From the IMG/VR virus record IMGVR_UViG_3300035670_000855, positions 1-32,305 of that record: DNA of 32,305 bases; one strand, given 5' to 3'. The translations under genes and the position numbers were made by a program. Shown piece by piece: positions 7,911 through 14,804 of the stretch (position 1 is the first letter of the stretch; every line of letters begins with the position of its first letter). The stretch is from a virus. Under the pieces are notes generated by a model, which was not told where the DNA came from, did no database searches, and saw only the letters and a program-made list of their open reading frames with translations.

Positions 7911-8070
7911 CGTTCTGCTCCTCCTCTGCCATCTCAGCGACGGTCGCACCGCCGCATCCGCACCCGTAGCCGTCGCAGCACCAATACTGCTGGGCTCGGC
8001 GGGCGATGCGGTCCTCTGTGCGCAATTGGTCGTCGTCGGCGTCGTAGTCGTCTGCGTAGTCGTAGCGCAT
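7897..8070 (-). CDS. Acidic small protein with Cys/Gly cluster (57 aa)
   Basis: ATG 8070 overlaps the upstream stop (TGATG) and is preceded by GAGGAGGAG. The N-terminus is very acidic and tyrosine-rich (MRYDYADDYDADDDQLR). The middle has WCCDGYGCGCGG and the C-terminus is acidic (EMAEEEQNDEMP). The composition resembles DNA-mimic or metal-binding micro-proteins, but there is no direct evidence for either. Confidence 0.55.
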   Translation of the reverse strand: MRYDYADDYDADDDQLRTEDRIARRAQQYWCCDGYGCGCGGATVAEMAEEEQNDEMP

Positions 8071-8237
8071 CACTCCTCCTCCTCGATCTCTTGCACATCG
8101 ACTCCGACGGTCAGCATGGCTCGCGCACAAAGCTCTGCCATCTGGTCGTTTGCGGCATCTAGGCTCACCGTTATAACAATGTCAGCGCCGCTAAATGACG
8201 GATCAGTGGGAACACAATGGACGTGATATCTGGGCAT
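8070..8237 (-). CDS. Small hypothetical protein (55 aa)
   Basis: The start at ATG 8237 is set by GGAGGAG about five bases upstream, inside the end of the preceding gene. The product begins MPRYHVHCVPTDPSFSGADI and ends in a run of glutamates (VDVQEIEEEE). The pattern of alternating hydrophobic beta residues (DIVITVSLDAAND) and one helix suggests a small alpha-beta fold. No family is recognised. Confidence 0.6.
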   Translation of the reverse strand: MPRYHVHCVPTDPSFSGADIVITVSLDAANDQMAELCARAMLTVGVDVQEIEEEE

Positions 8238-8239
8238 GA

Positions 8240-8500
8240 TCACTCCTCCATCGTCGACATGCGACGGATGCAAGCCCAGTCGCAGCGGCTCAGGTTAGGG
8301 TTATTTTGGCGATGCTCGCTCACGAGCCGGGCAATCTCGGCCCGCTCGGCAGCGTGCTGTTCATTGAGCGCGGCTTGCCGTTGGTTGTACTCAATGCGCT
8401 CGTCGATCCTGCCGGGATCGAGCCATTCGAGGATCGCGCCGCCGAATATCGCGATGGTCAAAAGAGTAACGGCCAAAATCAGATCAGATAGGTTGCTCAT
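8240..8500 (-). CDS. Small single-pass membrane protein (86 aa)
   Basis: The N-terminus SDLILAVTLLTIAIFGGAIL is one hydrophobic transmembrane segment. A charged helical domain follows, likely cytoplasmic or periplasmic (RIEYNQRQAALNEQHAAERA). This layout resembles i-spanins, but the gene lies in the early region far from the endolysin, so an early membrane-targeted host-takeover role is as likely. It starts within the stop of the HTH gene (ATGA overlap). Confidence 0.6.
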   Translation of the reverse strand: MSNLSDLILAVTLLTIAIFGGAILEWLDPGRIDERIEYNQRQAALNEQHAAERAEIARLVSEHRQNNPNLSRCDWACIRRMSTMEE

Positions 8501-9186
8501 GACTCACTCCGTTCCGCGTACATATTGTAGTAGCCCGTTTGATCGGACATTTTCCAACGCAGTGCCATCACTGCGATGTCTGCATTATTATAGGCTTCTT
8601 GTAGTTCTTTGCACTTCTTTTTTTCTGCGTCAGCCTGTTTGCTCCTATTCTTTCGCATCCTCGCTCTGTCTCGCAGGACTTTTTCGTCCTCGCACTGCTG
8701 ACAGATGCTGCTGGCAAACCCATCAACCCGGCGGGCCATCTCGACGGCCAATCGACGGCCTCGGCACCGCCCGCAGATCTTCGACGCCTGAACGCCCAGC
8801 TTAAAAACCCAGCCAGATACCGTGCCTGCCGACACCGCGTAGCGTTCAGATAGCTCGCGCACCGTGCTGCGCTCGACCTCTGCCCGGATCGCATCGAGGT
8901 CGCCATTGTGCTGCCGGCCCATAACGGATCGCGTGACATGGAACACGCCACCAGCGTCATCGTCCCCGGCTGGGGCCTCGCCGGGTTTGCTGATCACGCC
9001 CGCCCGAATCAGCCATCGCCTTGCGGTCTCCTTCGCAATCACGAAGTGCCTCGCCAATGCGTGCAGGTCGTTCTTCACTTCCCTTGCCTTAGCTCGCACA
9101 ACGTCATCCCCCGGATAGCGCAGGTTCGGTGCAGGCCGTTTGGCCTGCACGTATTGGTTGTGGGGTTTGGTGATGCGCCCGATCAT
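8497..9186 (-). CDS. HTH and zinc-finger DNA-binding protein
   Basis: A 229 aa protein. Two helix-turn-helix-like segments are visible: ALARHFVIAKETARRWLIRA (about residues 43-62) and RELSERYAVSAGTVSGWVFK (about residues 110-130). A four-cysteine zinc finger follows (KICGRCRGR ... SICQQCEDEK). The C-terminus is highly basic and helical (RDRARMRKNRSKQADAEKKK). The start is ATG 9186, which overlaps the previous stop as ATGA. It probably acts as a transcription factor or nucleoid-binding protein within this early operon. It is the strongest regulator candidate in the cluster. Confidence 0.75.
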   Translation of the reverse strand: MIGRITKPHNQYVQAKRPAPNLRYPGDDVVRAKAREVKNDLHALARHFVIAKETARRWLIRAGVISKPGEAPAGDDDAGGVFHVTRSVMGRQHNGDLDAIRAEVERSTVRELSERYAVSAGTVSGWVFKLGVQASKICGRCRGRRLAVEMARRVDGFASSICQQCEDEKVLRDRARMRKNRSKQADAEKKKCKELQEAYNNADIAVMALRWKMSDQTGYYNMYAERSES

Positions 9187-9782
9187 GAGCAGATCGACCA
9201 TACACGGCCCGTCATTGGCTTGCCGTCCAGTGTCATGCCAGAGCCAGCAGGTAGGATGTTGAGCGTGGTCCCGCCCGCCTTAACCGTCCGGGCCTCGCAC
9301 AGTGAGCCCAGTGCGACGGTCCCAGCGATCGTGATCTGGCCGGCCTTGACGCGAAACACGACGTTAACCGTGGTCGAAAGGATCGGCGGTTCGGGCTTCA
9401 CGGGCGGCTTAGGCGGCTGAACGGGCGGCGTCACGGGCTCTGCTGGGATCTGCCGCGAAACTGTGTTCGACCAACTGGAGCTTTCCCCGCCGTTGTTGGT
9501 CACGAGCGCCTGTATGCAGTAGGTTTTTCCAGTATCAAGGCCGGTGATCGTGCCGGACGTTGCAGGCATCGGAAATTCCTTCTCGCCCAGCTTCGTGCCG
9601 AACGCCCCACCCGTTTTGCAGATGCTCCACTTAACCCGCGTGCTTTTCAGCGCGTCGGGTCCAGAGGCGGGGATCGCCGATCCATCCACCTGCTTGGTCG
9701 GCAACTGCCAGTTGATAGCGGCATCAGCCGCAAACACGCCCGCCGACACCGCACACAAACCAATTCCAATCAACTTTTTCAT
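9183..9782 (-). CDS. Secreted fibronectin type III-like protein
   Basis: A 199 aa protein with a clear Sec signal peptide (MKKLIGIGLCAVSAGVFA, cleavage probably before ADA). Residues ~24-112 look like one FN3 domain: beta strands with RVKWSIC, then GTITGLDTGKTYCIQALVTN and SSSWSNTVS. Four cysteines could form disulphides. A proline-rich linker (VTPPVQPPKPPVKPEPP) joins a C-terminal beta-rich part. A GAGG five bases before ATG 9782 supports the start. An exported adhesion-type domain from an early phage operon is unusual. It could act in the periplasm or on the cell surface, for example in superinfection exclusion. Confidence 0.75.
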   Translation of the reverse strand: MKKLIGIGLCAVSAGVFAADAAINWQLPTKQVDGSAIPASGPDALKSTRVKWSICKTGGAFGTKLGEKEFPMPATSGTITGLDTGKTYCIQALVTNNGGESSSWSNTVSRQIPAEPVTPPVQPPKPPVKPEPPILSTTVNVVFRVKAGQITIAGTVALGSLCEARTVKAGGTTLNILPAGSGMTLDGKPMTGRVWSICS

Positions 9783-9784
9783 AA

Positions 9785-10132
9785 TTACCTCGCGTGGACA
9801 ACGTAGTAAATCTGGGACTTAGAAACCTCGAACTTCTCGGACAGCCGATCAACAGTCAGCATGTTCATATCTGCAACATGGTACGACCGCTGCTCTGCCA
9901 GCCGCTGGATCTCCCGGCGCACCGCAGCCAACACCACCCTCTGCTCCGCAGTCGGTTTGGCAACGCTAGCTGCCTCGGCGTTCAACTCCTCCTCTCGATC
10001 TCGCAGGTCAAGCAACTGCCAGTCGATGTCGAGAATTTTTTGTGCGAGCGTCAACTTGTCGCGCCACAATTGGCGGATCAACCGCCGGTCATCGTCAGTC
10101 AGCACCCTCATCGCTTTGCGGACGTAGCTCAT
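9785..10132 (-). CDS. Coiled-coil/HTH small protein (115 aa)
   Basis: Residues ~10-85 are helical and charged (DDDRRLIRQLWRDKL, LLDLRDREEELNAEA). The C-terminus NMLTVDRLSEKFEVSKSQIY looks like a helix-turn-helix: 'LSEKFEVSKSQIY' fits the second and recognition helices. It could be a DNA-binding regulator with a coiled-coil dimerisation arm. The start overlaps the stop of the next gene upstream (ATGA). Confidence 0.65.
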   Translation of the reverse strand: MSYVRKAMRVLTDDDRRLIRQLWRDKLTLAQKILDIDWQLLDLRDREEELNAEAASVAKPTAEQRVVLAAVRREIQRLAEQRSYHVADMNMLTVDRLSEKFEVSKSQIYYVVHAR

Positions 10133-10719
10133 GTCAGTGCCTCGTCATCGGTCGGGCCAGGTACGGTCAGAACGTACTGGCCGGGGGTCTGCCCCAGCCG
10201 GTACAGGTCCGGGTCCGACTGGTCTACCGTAGCGCGGAAACCAAAGTCGTACAACACCCGCGTATTGGTTAGATACATACGCAGCGGGAACGCCAGATCG
10301 AGGCGCGCATGCAGCCTGACGATCCTCGCCAACTCAGCGTAATACGCAGCCTTGCGTGTATGTCGATCATGCGCAGCGCGCAGTTTCGGTCGATCCTCAC
10401 CAGCCAGCAGCCGGGCTTCAAATTTTTGCGCACGTCGAGTAGCCTCGGCATGCAGCGCCTGTAGGGTGCGCAGCGTTTCGCGCGACGGGTCATCGGTGAC
10501 GGCGCGTTTGTACATCTCGCGCGCTGCGCGGAGCCGCTCTGCATGAATCCTACGCTCCATCTCGGCAGTTCGAGCGACGCGCAGTCTGCGCCGCTGTCGT
10601 TTCTCACGACAGGCTCGGCAGTCGCGGTCGATGCGGCGCGACACCTTGCGGCGATAGTGCCGCAGCGGGTGGACAGCACCGCACGTTGCGCAGGGCTTGG
10701 TTGTCGCCAACCCAGTCAT
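10129..10719 (-). CDS. Basic zinc-finger and helical protein (196 aa)
   Basis: The N-terminus carries CATCGAVHPLRHYRR and DRDCRACREKRQRRR, two CxxC pairs that form a zinc finger of the kind found in phage endonuclease-like proteins. The middle is a long Arg-rich helix. The C-terminal domain (LAFPLRMYLTNTRVLYDFGF, ending near PGQYVLTVPG) is probably a small separate fold. No HNH or other nuclease active site can be seen. Start and stop overlap neighbours (TGATG and ATGA). Confidence 0.65.
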   Translation of the reverse strand: MTGLATTKPCATCGAVHPLRHYRRKVSRRIDRDCRACREKRQRRRLRVARTAEMERRIHAERLRAAREMYKRAVTDDPSRETLRTLQALHAEATRRAQKFEARLLAGEDRPKLRAAHDRHTRKAAYYAELARIVRLHARLDLAFPLRMYLTNTRVLYDFGFRATVDQSDPDLYRLGQTPGQYVLTVPGPTDDEALT

Positions 10720-11156
10720 CAGGGCTCCTGATAGCAGCCCAAGACGAACCCCGCGTGCCGGAACACGCTCGACTTGCGGACGCTGCCATCCGCCAGCGCC
10801 TCCTCGACACTCTCGCGCCGAGAGAACGCATACACGGGCGTGATCCCGTTGGCGATCAACTCGTATTCGAGGTGTGCCATGAGGAACGGAGCACCGCCGA
10901 TCATGGCGCGCACGTCCTCACCGGCGGCCCGAAGGGCGACGAAAACCGCCGGGTGCGTAGGCTCCCCGTTGCCCATGTACCGGGCGAACAGATCGCCGAT
11001 CTGCTCTGCACGGTGTTCGACCTGCTCACAGGTCGGGCACTCCTCGAACGTGAGGAGCGCACCCAGTTCCTCCCGATACTCGGGCGGTAGGTCAACCACC
11101 CCCGCCTCGATCTGCTCGGCGGTGGCAGGGTGCTGGGTGAGGTTGTAAATGGTCAT
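10719..11156 (-). CDS. NLTQH-family protein of unknown function
   Basis: A 145 aa protein with a pattern I recognise from uncharacterised bacterial and phage proteins: N-terminal MTIYNLTQHPATAEQIEAGV, central AMIGGAPFLMAHLEYELI and C-terminal TPVYAFSRRESVEE with SVRKSSVFRHAGFV. The order of a short strand, helices and a Gly-Gly-Ala-Pro loop suggests a Rossmann-like alpha/beta fold. No function is known to me. It starts two bases after the previous stop within the same operon. Similarity to nucleotide-sensing folds is only a guess. Confidence 0.7.
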   Translation of the reverse strand: MTIYNLTQHPATAEQIEAGVVDLPPEYREELGALLTFEECPTCEQVEHRAEQIGDLFARYMGNGEPTHPAVFVALRAAGEDVRAMIGGAPFLMAHLEYELIANGITPVYAFSRRESVEEALADGSVRKSSVFRHAGFVLGCYQEP

Positions 11157-11157
11157 G

Positions 11158-11424
11158 TCAGTCCCCCTTTTGGTTCAGTTCATCAACCATCGCCAGCAGT
11201 TCCTCGCGGCGACGGTAACCTTCGCTGCGCGCCGTCTTACCGACGTACCACGTCTCGCACCGGACGATCCGGCGGACGCCCCGCGCCCGCTCCGAGATCA
11301 TCTTCGGTCGGCCTTCGAATCCGGGCTCAAGCTCGACCACGGCCATCTTGATGTAGTCGCGCGGGAACTCGCGCGCACGGCCTTTGAGTTGAGGGCAGGC
11401 GGTCATATAGATGTAGTTGCTCAT
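11158..11424 (-). CDS. Small hypothetical protein (88 aa)
   Basis: ATG 11424 (MSNYIYMTACPQLKG) follows an AGAGAGAACAAC leader that resembles the GGAGAACGAC leader of genes further upstream. The product is basic with KMAVVELEPGFEGRPKMISE and RRIVRCETWYVGK. No family is recognised. A promoter candidate with its own dyad (11477-11506) lies just in front, so this gene may start a new transcript running down through the NLTQH and FN3 genes. Confidence 0.65.
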   Translation of the reverse strand: MSNYIYMTACPQLKGRAREFPRDYIKMAVVELEPGFEGRPKMISERARGVRRIVRCETWYVGKTARSEGYRRREELLAMVDELNQKGD

Positions 11425-11474
11425 GTTGTTCTCTCTAGGTGCTCTAGTTGTTCCCGGTGTCACCAGGTATGTTT

Positions 11475-11804
11475 TTACTCTACTACCGTGTATATGGTAG
11501 CGTCAAGTAGTTTAGCGTGCGGCACCCGCTCCAGTATCGGCGCACGCTTCGCCCGGTCGTACACCCACTGGAAATACGCCTCGTAGGGCACGTTGCCCCG
11601 CAGGCCCTCCGGCGTGACCAGCAACGTGCCCTCGGGCGCAGGCGCGGAGTCCCGCACCAGCATCAGCCGACCAGAGCGACCCGGCTCCGAGGGGCGACAG
11701 TACAGATACAGAGGCTCGATGATCCCCTCGTTGGCGAGCATGCGGGCGAGGGCACGCCCCTGCTCTGCGCAGTCGGACACTTTGTCTGCGTATTCTGTGC
11801 TCAT
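11475..11804 (-). CDS. Small hypothetical protein (109 aa)
   Basis: Begins MSTEYADKVSDCAEQGRALA at an ATG overlapping the clamp-like gene's stop (ATGA). The sequence IIEPLYLYCRPSEPGRSGRL and LLVTPEGLRGNVPYEAYFQW suggests an alpha/beta fold with a C-terminal helix. No motif is recognised. The last codons carry the promoter candidate for the next gene. Confidence 0.65.
   Translation of the reverse strand: MSTEYADKVSDCAEQGRALARMLANEGIIEPLYLYCRPSEPGRSGRLMLVRDSAPAPEGTLLVTPEGLRGNVPYEAYFQWVYDRAKRAPILERVPHAKLLDATIYTVVE
11477..11506 (-). promoter_or_regulatory. Sigma70-like promoter with spacer dyad
   Basis: -35 TTGACG (11501-11506) and -10 TAGAGT (11477-11482) are separated by 18 bases. The spacer starts CTACC and ends GGTAG, an inverted repeat of 5-bp arms around an 8-base core. 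The same 8-base-core geometry occurs in the three promoters at 13.6, 14.2 and 15.1 kb. Confidence 0.5.
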
Positions 11805-12406
11805 GCTCGATCTCCCTGCGTCTCGGTCGCGACAACCCGGCGGATCGCCTGCCAGTACACATCGGGGGCCTCGACATCCGACCGTAGCGGCATCAGGACA
11901 CCCAGCACGTCCTCACGCCCGGCGAACAGAATCGCCCCAAACACGCCGGACGCTTTATCCCACTTGGCGGCCTTGAGACTCATCTTCTCGGCTGCGCCCG
12001 TGAGGATCTTCGCAACCTTGCCGAAGTCCCCAACGTAGGATGCATTGAACTGCACGTCGGCGAGGTCATCAGGCGGCGACAGTTCTGCCGGCACAACCGA
12101 CCGCCAGTTGGCATACGTCCCGTCGATGGGCGCGAACTCGACGTTGCCCAGCTTATTGCCTTCCAACGTGACGTGCGGTTGCTTAGCCGAGATCGCCTGC
12201 TTAACGGCCTCGACCGGGATGATCACGTCGCGGGCGTCAGGGTCCGAGTCGGCCTCGCACCGGGCTGCCAGCAGCCGGTGGCCGTCGCTGGCGACGATAG
12301 CGCCGCTGGCCTCGACCAGCACACCGTTGAGGTAATACCGGATGTCCTTGGTCGGTGCGATGACCAGCATCGCCTTAAGAATGTCGGTCTTGATCTGCAT
12401 GCTCAT
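11801..12406 (-). CDS. Short sliding-clamp-like (DnaN-like) protein
   Basis: A 201 aa protein. GVLVEASGAIVASDGHRLLA matches the beta-clamp hallmark (bacterial clamps have 'LVATDGHRLA'), followed by RDVIIPVEAVKQAI where clamps have an 'IIP...' strand. Bacterial DnaN has three ~120 aa domains; this protein has room for fewer than two. It would need to multimerise to encircle DNA, or it may decoy the host clamp. ATG 12406 was chosen because GAGG from the preceding gene's stop region lies upstream. It could serve the phage PolA as a processivity factor. The similarity is confined to the N-terminal half. Confidence 0.65.
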   Translation of the reverse strand: MSMQIKTDILKAMLVIAPTKDIRYYLNGVLVEASGAIVASDGHRLLAARCEADSDPDARDVIIPVEAVKQAISAKQPHVTLEGNKLGNVEFAPIDGTYANWRSVVPAELSPPDDLADVQFNASYVGDFGKVAKILTGAAEKMSLKAAKWDKASGVFGAILFAGREDVLGVLMPLRSDVEAPDVYWQAIRRVVATETQGDRA

Positions 12407-12410
12407 GGTC

Positions 12411-12578
12411 TTAATCCTCAATAAACGTGGTCGGTTTGTTCTTCGCCCGCCTGATCCGCTGGCGGCATCGATCCGAGCAGGCCATCTGGTAGGCCAGCAT
12501 CGGTACAGTCATACCGCATCCCTCACAGCGGCGCAGGACGCGCCGTCGGAGGGCTTGCAACTCTGCCCCGGCGCTCAT
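12411..12578 (-). CDS. Zinc-ribbon micro-protein (55 aa)
   Basis: A small gene starting at ATG 12578 (ATGA overlap with the upstream stop) and ending TAA at 12411, just before the clamp-like gene. The product is MSAGAELQALRRRVLRRCEG continued by CGMTVPMLAYQMACSDRCRQ, giving C-x2-C ... C-x3-C zinc ligands and a basic C-terminus. Phage proteins of this shape are common, and their function is unknown. Confidence 0.65.
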   Translation of the reverse strand: MSAGAELQALRRRVLRRCEGCGMTVPMLAYQMACSDRCRQRIRRAKNKPTTFIED

Positions 12579-12880
12579 GCTGCGCGGCACTCGATCATGT
12601 GCAGCACCTGCGCTACACGGGTGGCGGCGTTGCCGCTCGAAACGACTAGGTCGTCGTACTCATACGGGGCCCGCATCAGCTGCAAAGCCAGCATCGCGAT
12701 CCACGCCGCGCGCACCTCTCGGCCCTTTGCAAACGTCACCGTCTGCAGTTCCATGCGGGGGCCGTAGATGTCGTCGTTGTGCAGCGGGCCGCGCACAACA
12801 TAGGAACACCCGAGGCGCTCGACCGGGCCGACCGCCTTGCGAGCAGCAGCGAGAGCGTAGGTTTTGGGTAGGGTGGTCAT
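12575..12880 (-). CDS. Early small protein A, paralogue of 14230-14532
   Basis: A 101 aa protein starting at ATG 12880, behind the leader GAGGAGAACGAC. The N-terminal segment YALAAARKAVGPVERLG, then YVVRGPLHNDDIYGPR, matches KALAAARLAVSSVERMG and YVVYGPYRDNDIDGPR of the 100 aa protein at 14230-14532. Both share an 'ARAAWIAMLAL / ARWVATIALVL' helix and end in 'AATRVAQVLHMI / AAQRVAYVLRRL'. The two genes are therefore duplicates. The fold is probably alpha/beta. The function is unknown; position and size fit a host-interaction factor. Confidence 0.75.
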   Translation of the reverse strand: MTTLPKTYALAAARKAVGPVERLGCSYVVRGPLHNDDIYGPRMELQTVTFAKGREVRAAWIAMLALQLMRAPYEYDDLVVSSGNAATRVAQVLHMIECRAA

Positions 12881-12890
12881 GTCGTTCTCC

Positions 12891-13136
12891 TCAGTAGACG
12901 TAGTCGGGCGGGGGGAATGCCCCGTGCAGGTCCGCGTACTCTTTCGCCGCAGCCATCGCAGCTTCAAGCGTCGCATGGTGGGATACTCCCCACGTCGTCA
13001 GGCTCGTTTTGCGCCTGTAGCACACCGCATACGGGCGCTTGCGCGGTTGCGCCCCCCACCGGCCCACACTTCGGACCGGGTCGTACATCACGAAATAGGT
13101 GTTTCGCGGGATGTCAACTGTGAGCTTCTTGGTCAT
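12891..13136 (-). CDS. Early small hypothetical protein (81 aa)
   Basis: Starts at ATG 13136 behind GAGGAGAACGAC, the leader shared by several genes in this cluster. The product has KLTVDIPRNTYFVMYDPVRS, a basic middle (RKRPYAVCYRRKTS) and an Ala-rich helix (HHATLEAAMAAAKEYADLHG). No family is recognised. Confidence 0.65.
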   Translation of the reverse strand: MTKKLTVDIPRNTYFVMYDPVRSVGRWGAQPRKRPYAVCYRRKTSLTTWGVSHHATLEAAMAAAKEYADLHGAFPPPDYVY

Positions 13137-13157
13137 GTCGTTCTCCTCGTGGGGTGC

Positions 13158-13382
13158 TTACGCTGCGCCATGATCGCGGCACTCCGCGCAGTGGCAGGGC
13201 TGGACTAACTCCATGTTGCTCCGCAGTTCCGCCAGCGTATCTGCGCCGAAAACATGGCAGCCGGAACGTTCCGCAGGGTCGATGGCCCAGCCGTAGTGGA
13301 GCGTCACTATCCAGCCGTTGCCAATGGCACGCTCGTCACTCAAGTGCTCGATCTTTGCGAGCATGGCTTTCGATAGTTTCAT
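13158..13382 (-). CDS. Early small hypothetical protein (74 aa)
   Basis: ATG 13382 is used; GAGG lies nine bases upstream and the longer frame has no support. The product MKLSKAMLAKIEHLSDERAI, then WIVTLHYGWAID, ends with a possible metal-binding HC-x2-C-x2-H run (CHCAECRDHG). No family is recognised. Confidence 0.6.
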   Translation of the reverse strand: MKLSKAMLAKIEHLSDERAIGNGWIVTLHYGWAIDPAERSGCHVFGADTLAELRSNMELVQPCHCAECRDHGAA

Positions 13383-13408
13383 GGTTTTAGTCCTCGATGA
13401 TGGGGCGC

Positions 13409-13594
13409 TTACGCGCCCATCTCCGCAAGCCACTCTCTGGCGTACTTGGCAGCCTCGCCGATTGAGTCAGCCGTTATCCCGATGAAATTTTCTCCCTCGA
13501 CGTCGATGGTTACTTCGTAGCATCCGGCGTCTTCAACCCAATGAGCGAAGAAGTCGTAACCGTTGCGGCGGAAGAGGTGGGTCTGCTGGGTCAT
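13409..13594 (-). CDS. Early small hypothetical protein (61 aa)
   Basis: ATG 13594 follows the GGAGAACGACC leader. The product MTQQTHLFRRNGYDFFAHWV, then YEVTIDVEGENFIGITADSI and a C-terminal helix (EAAKYAREWLAEMG), looks like a beta-sheet plus helix domain. It is the first gene behind the dyad promoter at 13620-13648. Confidence 0.6.
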   Translation of the reverse strand: MTQQTHLFRRNGYDFFAHWVEDAGCYEVTIDVEGENFIGITADSIGEAAKYAREWLAEMGA

Positions 13595-13619
13595 GGTCGT
13601 TCTCCGTTGTGATGGGGCC

Positions 13620-13663
13620 ATTATGTACTGACTGCGTAATCAGTACAAGCATTAAATTGTATC
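13620..13663 (-). promoter_or_regulatory. Dyad promoter P1
   Basis: -35 TTGTAC (13643-13648), 17-base spacer, -10 CATAAT (13620-13625). The stretch from -35 to -10 is an 8-bp inverted repeat (TGTACTGA / TCAGTACA) around the 8-base core TTACGCAG. An AT-rich block GATACAATTTAATG (13650-13663) sits at UP-element distance and is shared with P2 and P3. GGCCCCA follows the -10 in all three. Confidence 0.7.
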
Positions 13664-13673
13664 AAACCCATGG

Positions 13674-14153
13674 TTAGATCCCCTTTGCGCCGGTCAGGTC
13701 GGCACGGCGCAGGTCGGCACCGTACAAGTCAGCACCGCGCAGGTCGGCACCGTACAAGTCAACACCGCGCAGGTCGGCCCCGCGAAGGTCGGCCCCGCGA
13801 AGGTTCGCACCGCGAAGGTTGGCACAACTCAGCCGCGAGTCGCGCAGGTTGACACCGGACAGGTTGGCGTAGCGCAGTTCGCGTCCGCGCATATCAGCAC
13901 GGCGCAGGTCGGCACCGGACAGACTGGCACCGGTCAGGTCGGCACCGCGAAGGTCGGTCCACCTCAGCTTGCACCGGGTCAGATCTGCGCCATACAGGTC
14001 GCACCCAGCCAAGTCAGCACCGCGCAGGTCGGCCCCGCGCAGGTCGGCCCCGCGAAGGTTCGAACCGCGAAGGTTGGCACCGCGCAGGTCGGCCCCGCGA
14101 AGGTCGTGTCCGCTCAAGTTGCGTTCGCTCAGGTCGATCAAAGTCTTGGTCAT
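13674..14153 (-). CDS. Pentapeptide-repeat protein, long form (159 aa)
   Basis: After MTKTLIDLSERNLSGHDLRG nearly every five residues fit A(D/N)LxG, giving roughly 25 tandem repeats and a predicted right-handed quadrilateral beta-helix shaped like B-form DNA. Qnr and MfpA proteins of this fold bind DNA gyrase. Here the role is inferred: modulation of host topoisomerase or DNA mimicry. It shares its start (MT-LIDLS) and end (LTGAKGI) with the shorter paralogues at 14805 and 15605. It has its own promoter P2 and the GGAGAACGACA leader. The DNA is internally repetitive (GCGCAGGTCGGC-like units), so repeat number could change by recombination. Confidence 0.9.
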   Translation of the reverse strand: MTKTLIDLSERNLSGHDLRGADLRGANLRGSNLRGADLRGADLRGADLAGCDLYGADLTRCKLRWTDLRGADLTGASLSGADLRRADMRGRELRYANLSGVNLRDSRLSCANLRGANLRGADLRGADLRGVDLYGADLRGADLYGADLRRADLTGAKGI

Positions 14154-14187
14154 TGTCGTTCTCCGGTTGCTCTCTGACTGTGGGGCC

Positions 14188-14231
14188 AGTATGTCACGCC
14201 TACGCTAGCGTGACAAGCATTAAATTGTATC
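14188..14231 (-). promoter_or_regulatory. Dyad promoter P2
   Basis: -35 TTGTCA (14211-14216), 17-base spacer, -10 CATACT (14188-14193). The arms TGTCACGC / GCGTGACA enclose the 8-base core TAGCGTAG on the minus strand. The AT-rich block GATACAATTTAATG is at 14218-14231, overlapping the stop of the upstream gene. It drives the 159 aa pentapeptide gene. Confidence 0.75.
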
Positions 14232-14532
14232 AGGCGCGCTTTAGGCGTCTCAGGACGTAGGCAACGCGCTGCGCTGCGGTCCCGTGCGCCTCGATCAGAT
14301 AGCAGTAGGCGTCGTCATCGTCGACGCCCATCAGCACGAGGGCAATCGTGGCGACCCACCGCGCGCGAGCCTGCTGGGCCTGCGGGAACGTGCCGTAGTA
14401 GTTCGCCGTCCGGGGCCCGTCGATGTCGTTGTCCCTGTAGGGGCCGTAGACGACATAGTTGTGCCCCATCCTCTCGACCGATGAAACGGCGAGACGGGCA
14501 GCGGCGAGTGCTTTGGTCATGGTCATCGACAT
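14230..14532 (-). CDS. Early small protein B, paralogue of 12575-12880
   Basis: A 100 aa protein. GGAGG six bases before ATG 14532 sets the start; in-frame ATGs two and four codons later are alternatives. KALAAARLAVSSVERMG and YVVYGPYRDNDIDGPR align with the copy at 12575-12880, as does the C-terminal TAAQRVAYVLRRLKRA. An acidic loop (GVDDDDAYC) distinguishes it. The duplication, together with repeated promoters and pentapeptide genes, shows this region grows by cassette copying. The function is unknown. Confidence 0.75.
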   Translation of the reverse strand: MSMTMTKALAAARLAVSSVERMGHNYVVYGPYRDNDIDGPRTANYYGTFPQAQQARARWVATIALVLMGVDDDDAYCYLIEAHGTAAQRVAYVLRRLKRA

Positions 14533-14533
14533 G

Positions 14534-14803
14534 TCAGACCTCCTCCACAGTGGCTGTCAGTGCGTTGCGGAGCGCCTCGACGGCGTCCGCGTAATCCATC
14601 AGGCGGATCGCGTCGCGGTCGTACGACATCGAGGGCGCACCCGTGGTCTTGGCTTCCAGACGGGACACCATCCGGTCGAGGATGGCTTCGGCCTGCTCCA
14701 GCACCGCCGGACCCGTGGATGAAACTTGGGTCTCGATGCCCATGCGGCGAGCAGTCGCCACGGACAGGGACAGTGCGCGGATTTGTTTTGCTGTGATGGT
14801 CAT
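14534..14803 (-). CDS. Early small helical protein (89 aa)
   Basis: ATG 14803 lies one base after the stop of the pentapeptide gene (stop-C-ATG), the same junction seen at 15603/15605. The product MTITAKQIRALSLSVATARR, then PAVLEQAEAILDRMVSRLEA and a C-terminal DYADAVEALRNALTATVEEV, is mostly amphipathic helix. No family is recognised. Confidence 0.6.
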   Translation of the reverse strand: MTITAKQIRALSLSVATARRMGIETQVSSTGPAVLEQAEAILDRMVSRLEAKTTGAPSMSYDRDAIRLMDYADAVEALRNALTATVEEV

Positions 14804-14804
14804 G

